Assembly (NCBI GenBank): GCA_012295275.1
Contig: CM022675.1
Span: 3,095,536-3,159,535 of the forward strand
Length of the DNA stretch: 64,000 nt
From: Chrysomallon squamiferum
Lineage: Eukaryota; Mollusca; Gastropoda; Neomphalida; Peltospiridae
Direction: 5' to 3'
Shown here: piece after piece, positions 36,922 through 48,800 of the stretch
How the letters are laid out: the number at the start of each line of letters is the position of its first letter
Numbering within the stretch: the stretch's first letter is position 1
Notes under the pieces: model-generated
What the model was told of the DNA's origin: nothing
Seen by the model: the letters and a program-made list of their open reading frames with translations, nothing else
Database searches by the model: none
Program-made: the position numbers and the translations under genes

Positions 36922-37488
36922 TCAGCCTCTCACAGAATCAAGGTGGTTATAATCATCACTGGTGTAGTCAGCATTTCTCAGATCCATGTCAGCGATGTTG
37001 TAGTCGTCTTCAGTCACAGCAGCGAGGTGGTTGTACGTCTCATCATAAGAAGATGTTTTTGGTGTTGTTGTATCGTAATCACCTTCCATGACGTCTCTGA
37101 TGTGGTTGTATGTTTTGTCATGAGTAGACACGGACTTTGGTTTTGAGTCAGCTGTATCATAATCGCCTTCAACATTGCTGTCAGTGTGGTTGTAGTTCCT
37201 ATTCTTATTGTTTATATGACTATCATTCAGGACATTGTAGTCGTCACCATCAGTGTTGTTGTAGCTGTTTTTGGTTTGAGCAGCTGCAGCATTCACATCA
37301 GTTGCCAGTTCGTAGTCACTGGTGTTTGGCTTGGTTGCCATGGTAACATTTGTTAAAGTTTCAAACTCGTAATGTGAATCAGTTCCTGGTTTGATGTCAT
37401 CGTAATGTGACAAGTTTTGCTGATTCACAGATCTGATTCACGAGTATTACTACTTTCTCGTTTAGTCTTGAAACAAGATTTATGTGAT
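36922..37488 (-). CDS. Gene D tail exon with one-base deletion
   Basis: It aligns with the B and F tail exons, but near 37440 one base is missing (CTCGTGAATCAG against CTCGACAAATCAG in B). In the spliced frame this gives a TGA at 37425-37427 after about 21 tail residues. The remaining ~168 codons stay open in the old frame and keep YNHI, YNHL, DYNVL and DDYNHL. Such preservation points to a very recent mutation or a sequencing error. If real, the product is a receptor with almost no signalling tail. Confidence 0.7.
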
Positions 37489-39855
37489 CTGAAGAGAACA
37501 TTTTAAAACAAGTTAAGAAACGAAGATTAATAGTAAACAAACAAAAATGGAACAATAAATAAACAAAAATAATAAGCATTATAAACGAATAAACAAACAA
37601 GCAAATAAACAAACAAACAAACAAATGAACAGACAAATAAACAAATATAAGAAACAAACTAAACAAATAAATTAATTAATCAAATAATTAACAAACACAA
37701 AACAAACAAAATGTACTTCATGTAGAAATATTCGGAGTTCAATGGAAAAAAAGAGAAAAGAATTTTAGTAATGTTGAAAAGTACAACATAGAACTGTTTT
37801 TGTTTACCTTTTCATCCAAACTGTCACAACAACAACTCCAGCTATGAGTAGAATTAGAGTAACAGAAACACCCACAGCAACACCTACATAAATAAACAAA
37901 TTTGTTGACGGAATTTCAATAACTATACATAATCTATTGACAATTTAGTTATCAACAATATAATTATTTTAAATTTATTTTTGTTTAGATTAGAGTTACA
38001 GATTTTTTATTTACATGACTTGTCTTTTTTTTCTTGTTCTTTTCTTGTTTCTTAACTTTTTTACAAAGATAAATAAAAAGTATTTTTTCATATTTTTATG
38101 CAAATAAATTCATTAAGGTAAATAAATATCAATAACTAAATACAGCAGTTAGTAAATATTGTTACCTGTTTGATCTCGTTCATCTTCATTATCAATCTGA
38201 GACTTTGTAACACCAGCACCTGCAACAATAACAACATTAGCAACAACAACAACAACAGTAATGGCAACAATAATAACTATAATAACAACATTAACAACAA
38301 CAACAAAACAACAAAAGTAATATAATTTCCTTTATTGCTATGACTATAACAACAATAAAAGCTGAAACTACTATTACTACTATTACTGCTGCTGCTGCTG
38401 CTGCTGCTACTACTGCTACTACTACTATCATTGCAATTGCAAAAAATACAACCACCATTAATAATACATAAACTATAACAGTAACAGACCTACAAATTCT
38501 GTAATTAGAATTATGTGTGATCGCCAAATGTGTGTATGTGTGTGTGTGTACGCGCATTGTTCAAGACATAAAATACCGTTTTCATTTAATTTTCTGTTTA
38601 ATGTTCTTTTGATTTCAAAAGTTAGTGAAATTTCACTAACAATGGTTTAATCAGAAATATCAGTTTTAAATGTAAAGAAAGTATTAAGTATTTATGAAGA
38701 CAAAAAATTATTTTACTTGGTACGTAAGTGAATGGAGTTGTCTCCCTTTCAGACTTTTCTAACGCAGTTGACTTGTGATCTGTTCTGTCGTCTCTTGAAG
38801 TTGTTATATCAGAGGAACTTGGAACTAACAAATTTCAATGACATAAAGTTGTATGTTTTAACAGGGTATTAAGAAATATGACGTACATCTTCTGAACAGA
38901 TCTTGATCTGAATATAATGAAAACCAGATTTGTTAGTTCATATGTTATCTGGTAATGTAAGAAAAATCTTTTGAGGTGGAAACATTTTGGTCATCATTCG
39001 AAAATACCATTTTATAATCAAAATATTTAATTATTTCAGTACAGAATGAACACAAAATTCCATAATAGTTTACAGTGAAGTATTACTTTAAAATCGGAAA
39101 AAAATTAATTAAATATAAAACAAACAAACAAACAAAAGCTTGGGTAGTTTTCATTTCAAGTGAGATTCCCAACAACTAAGAAGAAAATATTGTCTATATT
39201 TTTTGTATATCTCTATATTCATCCATCCATCTATCTATTTTTATAAATGTCTTAATATAGAAATATCCAAAGATTAAAAATACTATTACCTGGATTAGTT
39301 TTATATATGTTACTGCTTGGAAGGTTAGATGTTCCAAAATTGGAATCTATAATATACAAAATATGCATTTGTATTTATGTCCATAAATGGTCAGATAAGA
39401 AAGAATGTATAAATTAAAAAAATAATAATAATATTAAAAAAATTAAAAATAAAAATCCCTTAATAGAAGCCTTTTTGCAAATTTCCAGTTTTTTTTAAAA
39501 CATGTATATTTAATATTTATATTTTGTTTCAAGGAATAAAATAATATTAAAAAAGATATTGTTTTTCATCTAACAAAACATGTTACGTTATTAAATTAAC
39601 ATAAATTATGCAAGTTCCTGGAAACTGATTAACCAAAACGTTAAGTTGCCGTTATCGACATGACATACTTCACTGACATGGACGTTGCCAACATAGTTGT
39701 CATCACCGACATCACTGTCATAATTAAAGTTGCAACCAGTGTCATATTCATTGCTGTTTAAGTCTCGTGTTTTTAGAACACAAAACACATTCTCTTCTAT
39801 TCATACATACAAACATACAAACATACATATAAAAGCGAATGTGTTGTGTGGTCAC

Positions 39856-39890
<35 letters not shown>

Positions 39891-42800
39891 TGTGTGTGTA
39901 TGTGTGTGTGTTTGTGTGTGTGATACAGTCAATGTGTCAAACCAGTCATTTGGCCAAATGACTGAAAATGAGTGCCCTCAGTTTGACAGATTGCCTGATA
40001 GAGAGTTTTGAATTCAGTCAATATCTCAAGTATTGCAAAAAAGCTTCTTTTTTTCATGTTTTTTTGTTTGTTTTGTACGAATCACCCTGTGTCCTTTGTG
40101 AAAAGTTCTTACAACTGTTTATTTTACATCTTTGAACTTTGTGGTCTTTGTTTTGTACTAATCAGCCTGTGTCCTTAAAGCAACACTAAGATTACACTTC
40201 TTTGAAAATCCAAATCCCTTGGCCTATAAATATTTGGGCCATTATGGTTCAAGTATCAGTTGTCAGTATGGAGCTTTCAGTAGAAGATACGTTCAAAAAT
40301 GAGTTATATAAGAAATATGAATCTTGAAAAAGGTACCAAAACCAGAGTACTTTTTGTTCATAAATGAACTGAAGCATTTAAATGAACAATCATCAGCTAA
40401 GTCACACTAAGGTTATTATCTTCTGCCCAAGTATGAGAATCTTCAGTGTGGTGATGTTGAGAAGTGGATAAGACTTCGCAAATCCAACGATGACCCGAGA
40501 CATTGGCCACGGTGGTTGCAATCAAATGGTAAAGGAGTTAGGCAACAAGTATGCCAGTGTTACCAGGGATTCTACTGAACTGTTTAAGTCAATGTGCACT
40601 GACTGTCAGTGTAAACCGATGACAAAGGGTGTGGTTGTCTGACCAATCTTGTCTAAAGAGTTCTCTGCTCGTGGCCAAGTAGATCTCATTGATATGCAAT
40701 CATTACCGCATGGTTCTGTCAAGTGGATTAAGGTGTATCAGGATCATCTTACAAAGTTTGTTGTTATCCGCCCACTGACATCAAAGCGAGCTGCTGAAGT
40801 TGCAAACCAACTCATGGACATATTTCTGCTATTCAGTGCACCACATATATTACAACTGTTCTGAATTTACAGCTCAAATCATTTCTGATTTGAAGGAGTT
40901 GTGGCCAGAGCTAGTTATAGTCCTTGGTAAACCACGCCACACACAGAGTTAAGGTTCTGTAGAATGTGCAAATTATGACATTAAAGACATGCTTGTTGCA
41001 AGGATGAGTGAGAATGATAGCGCTGACTGGACTGTTGGTGTTAAATTTGTTCAATTTCGCAAGAAGTCGAGTTTCAGTGCTGGAATAAAACAGTCACCTT
41101 GTACAACCTTATTTGGCATCAAAGCCAGGATTGGTTTGACTTCCTCGTCGTTACCACATGATGTTATCCAGAAGCTACAGAAGGAAGATGACTTATTAGT
41201 CATTCTGTCCAGCAGCTCAACTCTACCAGACACAACTCAGTCTCTTGAGTCTATCAGAAACAACTCTACCTCTACCAGAAACAACTCAACCTCTACCAGA
41301 AACAACTCAACCTCTAGAGTCTACCAGAAACAACTCTACCTCTACCAGAAACAACTCAACCTCTAGAGTCTACCAGAAACAACTCAACCTCTACCAGAAA
41401 CAACTCTACCTCTAGAGTCTACCAGAAACAACTCAACCTCTAGAGTCTGCCAGAAACAACTCAACCTGTACCAGAAACAACTCAACCTCTAGAGTCTACC
41501 AGAAACAACTCTACCTCTAGAGTCTACCAGAAACAACTCAACCTCTAGAGTCTACCAGAAACAACTCAACCTCTTGAGTCTATCAGAAACAACTCAACCT
41601 CTAGAGTCTACCAGAAACAACTCAACCTCTTGAGTCTATCAGAAACAACTCAACCTCTAGAGTCTACCAGAAACAACTCTACCTCTAGAGTCTACCAGAA
41701 ACAACTCTACCTCTACCAGAAACAACTCAACCTCTAGAGTCTACCAGAAACAACTCAACCTCTACCAGAAACAACTCAACCTCTAGAGTCTACCAGAAAC
41801 AACTCAACCTCTTGAGTCTATCAGAAACAACTCAACCTCTAGAGTCTACCAGAAACAACTCAACCTCTAGAGTCTACCAGAAACAACTCAACCTCTAGAG
41901 TCTACCAGAAACAACTCAACCTCTACCAGAAGCAACTCAACCTCTACCAGAAACAACTCTACCTCTAGAGTCTACCAGAAACAACTCAACCTCTACCAGA
42001 AACAACTCTACTTCTTGAGTCTATCAGAAACAACTCAACCTCTAGAGTCTACCAGAAACAACTCAACCTCTTGAGTCTATCAGAAACAACTCAACCTCTA
42101 GAGTCTACCAGAAACAACTCAACCTCTTGAGTCTATCAGAAACAACTCAACCTCTACCAGAAACAACTCAACCTCTAGAGTCTACCAGAAATAACTCTAC
42201 CTCTAGAGTCTACCAGAAACAACTCAACCTCTAGAGTCTACCAGAAACAACTCAACCTCTAGAGTCTACCAGAAACAACTCAACCTCTAGAGTCTACCAG
42301 AAACAACTCAACCTCTAGAGTCTACCAGAAACAACTCAACCTCTAGAGTCTAACAGAAACAACTCAACCTCTAGAGTCTACCAGAAACAACTCAACCTCT
42401 AGAGTCTACCAGAAACAACTCTACCTCTACCAGAAGCAACTCAACCTCTACCAGAAGCAACTCAACCTCTACCAGAAACAACTCTACCTCTAGAGTCTAC
42501 CAGAAACAACTCAACCTCTAGAGTCTACCAGAAACAACTCAACCTCTACCAGAAGCAACTCAACCTCTACCAGAAACAACTCTACCTCTAGAGTCTACCA
42601 GAAACAACTCAACCTCTACCAGAAACAACTCTACTTCTTGAGTCTATCAGAAACAACTCAACCTCTAGAGTCTACCAGAAACAACTCAACCTCTTGAGTC
42701 TATCAGAAACAACTCAACCTCTAGAGTCTACCAGAAAACAACTCAACCTCTTGAGTCTATCAGAAACAACTCAGCCTCTACCAGAAACAACTCAACCTCT

Positions 42801-45800
42801 AGAGTCTACCAGAAATAACTCTACCTCTAGAGTCTACCAGAAACAACTCAACCTCTAGAGTCTACCAGAAACAACTCAACCTCTAGAGTCTACCAGAAAC
42901 AACTCAACCTCTAGAGTCTACCAGAAACAACTCAACCTCTAGAGTCTACCAGAAACAACTCAACCTCTAGAGTCTAACAGAAACAACTCAACCTCTAGAG
43001 TCTACCAGAAACAACTCAACCTCTAGAGTCTACCAGAAACAACTCTACCTCTACCAGAAGCAACTCAACCTCTACCAGAAGCAACTCAACCTCTACCAGA
43101 AACAACTCTACCTCTAGAGTCTACCAGAAACAACTCAACCTCTAGAGTCTACCAGAAACAACTCAACCTCTTGAGTCTATCAGAAACAACTCAACCTCTA
43201 GAGTCTACCAGAAACAACTCAACCTCTAGAGTCTACCAGAAACAACTCAACCTCTAGAGTCTACCAGAAACAACTCAACCTCTACCAGAAGCAACTCAAC
43301 CTCTACCAGAAACAACTCTACCTCTAGAGTCTACCAGAAACAACTCAACCTCTACCAGAAACAACTCTACTTCTTGAGTCTATCAGAAACAACTCAACCT
43401 CTAGAGTCTACCAGAAACAACTCAACCTCTTGAGTCTATCAGAAACAACTCAACCTCTAGAGTCTACCAGAAACAACTCAACCTCTTGAGTCTATCAGAA
43501 ACAACTCAACCTCTAGAGTCTACCAGAAACAACTCAACCTCTAGAGTCTACCAGAAACAACTCAACCTCTAGAGTCTACCAGAAACAACTCAACCTCTTG
43601 AGTCTATCAGAAACAACTCAACCTCTAGAGTCTACCAGAAACAACTCAGCCTCTAGAGTCTACCAGAAACAACTCAACCTCTAGAGTCTACCAGAAACAA
43701 CTCAACCTCTAGAGTCTACCAGAAACAACTCAACCTCTAGAGTCTACCAGAAACAACTCAACCTCTAGAGTCTAACAGAAACAACTCAACCTCTAGAGTC
43801 TACCAGAAACAACTCAACCTCTAGAGTCTACCAGAAACAACTCTACCTCTACCAGAAGCAACTCAACCTCTACCAGAAGCAACTCAAGCCTCTACCAGAA
43901 ACAACTCTGCCTCTAGAGTCTACCAGAAACAACTCAACCTCTAGAGTCTACCAGAAACAACTCAACCTCTTGAGTCTATCAGAAACAACTCAACCTCTAG
44001 AGTCTACCAGAAACAACTCAACCTCTAGAGTCTACCAGAAACAACTCAACCTCTAGAGTCTACCAGAAACAACTCAACCTCTACCAGAAGCAACTCAACC
44101 TCTACCAGAAACAACTCTACCTCTAGAGTCTACCAGAAACAACTCAACCTCTACCAGAAACAACTCTACCTCTTGAGTCTATCAGAAACAACTCAACCTC
44201 TAGAGTCTACCAGAAACAACTCAACCTCTAGAGTCTACCAGAAACAACTCAACCTCTACCAGAAACAACTCAACCTCTAGAGTCTACCAGAAATAACTCT
44301 GCCTCTAGAGTCTACCAGAAACAACTCAACCTCTAGAGTCTATCAGAAACAACTCAGCCTCTACCAGAAACAACTCAACCTCTAGAGTCTACCAGAAACA
44401 ACTCAACCTCTTGAGTCTATCAGAAACAACTCAACCTCTAGAGTCTACCAGAAACAACTCTACCTCTTGAGTCTATCAGAAACAACTCAACCTCTAGAGT
44501 CTACCAGAAACAACTCAACCTCTAGAGTCTACCAGAAACAACTCAACCTCTACCAGAAACAACTCAACCTCTAGAGTCTACCAGAAATAACTCTACCTCT
44601 AGAGTCTACCAGAAACAACTCAACCTCTAGAGTCTATCAGAAACAACTCAACCTCTACCAGAAACAACTCAACCTCTAGAGTCTACCAGAAACAACTCAA
44701 CCTCTTGAGTCTATCAGAAACAACTCAACCTCTAGAGTCTACCAGAAACAACTCAACCTCTTGAGTCTATCAGAAACAACTCAACCTCTAGAGTCTACCA
44801 GAAACAACTCTACCTCTAGAGTCTACCAGAAACAACTCAACCTCTACCAGAAACAACTCTACCTCTACCAGAAACAACTCAACCTCTAGAGTCTACCAGA
44901 AACAACTCAACCTCTACCAGAAGCAACTCAACCTCTACCAGAAACAACTCTACCTCTAGAGTCTACCAGAAACAACTCAACCTCTACCAGAAACAACTCT
45001 ACCTCTTGAGTCTATCAGAAACAACTCAACCTCTAGAGTCTACCAGAAACAACTCAACCTCTTGAGTCTATCAGAAACAACTCAACCTCTAGAGTCTACC
45101 AGAAACAACTCAACCTCTTGAGTCTATCAGAAACAACTCAACCTCTAGAGTCTACCAGAAACAACTCTACCTCTAGAGTCTACCAGAAACAACTCAACCT
45201 CTAGAGTCTACCAGAAACAACTCTACCTCTAGAGTCTACCAGAAACAACTCAACCTCTACCAGAAACAACTCTACCTCTTGAGTCTATCAGAAACAACTC
45301 AACCTCTAGAGTCTACCAGAAACAACTCAACCTCTAGAGTCTACCAGAAACAACTCTACCTCTAGAGTCTACCAGAAACAACTCAACCTCTAGAGTCTAC
45401 CAGAAACAACTCAACCTCTTGAGTCTATCAGAAACAACTCAACCTCTAGAGTCTACCAGAAACAACTCAACCTCTTGAGTCTATCAGAAACAACTCAGCC
45501 TCTAGAGTCTACCAGAAACAACTCTACCTCTAGAGTCTACCAGAAACAACTCAACCTCTAGAGTCTACCAGAAACAACTCTACCTCTAGAGTCTACCAGA
45601 AACAACTCAACCTCTAGAGTCTACCAGAAACAACTCAACCTCTTGAGTCTATCAGAAACAACTCAACCTCTAGAGTCTACCAGAAACAACTCAACCTCTT
45701 GAGTCTATCAGAAACAACTCAACCTCTAGAGTCTACCAGAAACAACTCTACCTCTAGAGTCTACCAGAAACAACTCAACCTCTAGAGTCTACCAGAAACA

Positions 45801-48800
45801 ACTCTACCTCTACCAGAAACAACTCAACCTCTAGAGTCTACCAGAAACAACTCAACCTCTACCAGAAACAACTCTACCTCTTGAGTCTATCAGAAACAAC
45901 TCAACCTCTAGAGTCTACCAGAAACAACTCAACCTCTAGAGTCTACCAGAAACAACTCTACCTCTAGAGTCTACCAGAAACAACTCAACCTCTAGAGTCT
46001 ACCAGAAACAACTCAACCTCTTGAGTCTATCAGAAACAACTCAACCTCTAGAGTCTACCAGAAACAACTCAACCTCTTGAGTCTATCAGAAACAACTCAA
46101 CCTCTAGAGTCTACCAGAAACAACTCTACCTCTAGAGTCTACCAGAAACAACTCAACCTCTAGAGTCTACCAGAAACAACTCTACCTCTACCAGAAACAA
46201 CTCAACCTCTAGAGTCTACCAGAAACAACTCAACCTCTACCAGAAACAACTCTACCTCTAGAGTCTACCAGAAACAACTCAACCTCTAGAGTCTACCAGG
46301 AACAACTCAACCTCTTGAGTCTACCAGAAACAACTCAACCTCTAGAGTCTACCAGAAACAACTCAACCTCTAGAGTCTACCAGAAACAACTCAACCTCTA
46401 GAGTCTACCAGAAACAACTCAACCTCTAGAGTCTACCAGAAACAACTCTACCTCTACCAGAAACAACTCAACCTCTAGAGTCTACCAGAAACAACTCAAC
46501 CTCTACCAGAAACAACTCTACCTCTACCAGAAACAACTCAGCCTCTAGAGTCTACCAGAAACAACTCAACCTCTACCAGAAGCAACTCAGCCTCTACCAG
46601 AAACAACTCTGCCTCTAGAGTCTACCAGAAACAACTCAACCTCTACCAGAAACAACTCTACCTCTTGAGTCTATCAGAAACAACTCAACCTCTAGAGTCT
46701 ACCAGAAACAACTCAACCTCTAGAGTCTACCAGAAACAACTCAACCTCTACCAGAAACAACTCAACCTCTAGAGTCTACCAGAAATAACTCTCTACCTCT
46801 AGAGTCTACCAGAAACAACTCAACCTCTAGAGTCTATCAGAAACAACTCAGCCTCTACCAGAAACAACTCAAGCCTCTAGAGTCTACCAGAAACAACTCT
46901 ACCTCTTGAGTCTATCAGAAACAACTCAACCTCTAGAGTCTCTACCAGAAACAACTCAACCTCTAGAGTCTACCAGAAACAACTCAACCTCTACCAGAAA
47001 CAACTCAACCTCTAGAGTCTACCAGAAATAACTCTACCTCTAGAGTCTACCAGAAACAACTCAACCTCTAGAGTCTATCAGAAACAACTCAACCTCTACC
47101 AGAAACAACTCAACCTCTAGAGTCTACCAGAAACAACTCAACCTCTTGAGTCTATCAGAAACAACTCAACCTCTAGAGTCTACCAGAAACAACTCAACCT
47201 CTTGAGTCTATCAGAAACAACTCAACCTCTAGAGTCTACCAGAAACAACTCTACCTCTAGAGTCTACCAGAAACAACTCAACCTCTACCAGAAACAACTC
47301 TACCTCTACCAGAAACAACTCAACCTCTAGAGTCTACCAGAAACAACTCAACCTCTACCAGAAGCAACTCAACCTCTACCAGAAACAACTCTACCTCTAG
47401 AGTCTACCAGAAACAACTCAACCTCTACCAGAAACAACTCTACCTCTTGAGTCTATCAGAAACAACTCAACCTCTAGAGTCTACCAGAAACAACTCAACC
47501 TCTTGAGTCTATCAGAAACAACTCAACCTCTAGAGTCTACCAGAAACAACTCAACCTCTTGAGTCTATCAGAAACAACTCAACCTCTAGAGTCTACCAGA
47601 AACAACTCTACCTCTAGAGTCTACCAGAAACAACTCAACCTCTAGAGTCTACCAGAAACAACTCTACCTCTACCAGAAACAACTCTACCTCTAGAGTCTA
47701 CCAGAAACAACTCAACCTCTACCAGAAACAACTCTACCTCTTGAGTCTATCAGAAACAACTCAACCTCTAGAGTCTACCAGAAACAACTCAACCTCTAGA
47801 GTCTACCAGAAACAACTCCTACCTCTAGAGTCTACCAGAAACAACTCAACCTCTAGAGTCTACCAGAAACAACTCAACCTCTTGAGTCTATCAGAAACAA
47901 CTCAACCTCTAGAGTCTACCAGAAACAACTCAACCTCTTGAGTCTATCAGAAACAACTCAACCTCTAGAGTCTACCAGAAACAACTCTACCTCTAGAGTC
48001 TACCAGAAACAACTCAACCTCTAGAGTCTACCAGAAACAACTCTACCTCTAGAGTCTACCAGAAACAACTCAACCTCTAGAGTCTACCAGAAACAACTCA
48101 ACCTCTTGAGTCTATCAGAAACAACTCAACCTCTAGAGTCTACCAGAAACAACTCAACCTCTTGAGTCTATCAGAAACAACTCAACCTCTAGAGTCTACC
48201 AGAAACAACTCTACCTCTAGAGTCTACCAGAAACAACTCAACCTCTAGAGTCTACCAGAAACAACTCTACCTCTACCAGAAACAACTCAACCTCTAGAGT
48301 CTACCAGAAACAATTCAACCTCTACCAGAAACAACTCTACCTCTAGAGTCTACCAGAAACAACTCAACCTCTAGAGTCTACCAGAAACAACTCAACCTCT
48401 TGAGTCTATCAGAAACAATTCAACCTCTAGAGTCTACCAGAAACAACTCAACCTCTAGAGTCTACCAGAAACAACTCAACCTCTAGAGTCTACCAGAAAC
48501 AACTCAACCTCTAGAGTCTACCAGAAACAACTCTACCTCTACCAGAAACAACTCAACCTCTAGAGTCTACCAGAAACAACTCAACCTCTACCAGAAACAA
48601 CTCTACCTCTACCAGAAACAACTCAACCTCTAGAGTCTACCAGAAACAACTCAACCTCTACCAGAAACAACTCTACCTCTAGAGTCTACCAGAAACAACT
48701 CAACCTCTACCAGAAACAACTCTACCTCTTGAGTCTATCAGAAACAACTCAACCTCTAGAGTCTACCAGAAACAACTCAACCTCTAGAGTCTACCAGAAA

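Noticed and set aside
47741-47941. 66-codon frame with PLESTRNNSTS repeats as a gene
   Set aside because: It is a chance open stretch within the minisatellite, closed on both sides by TAG-containing units.
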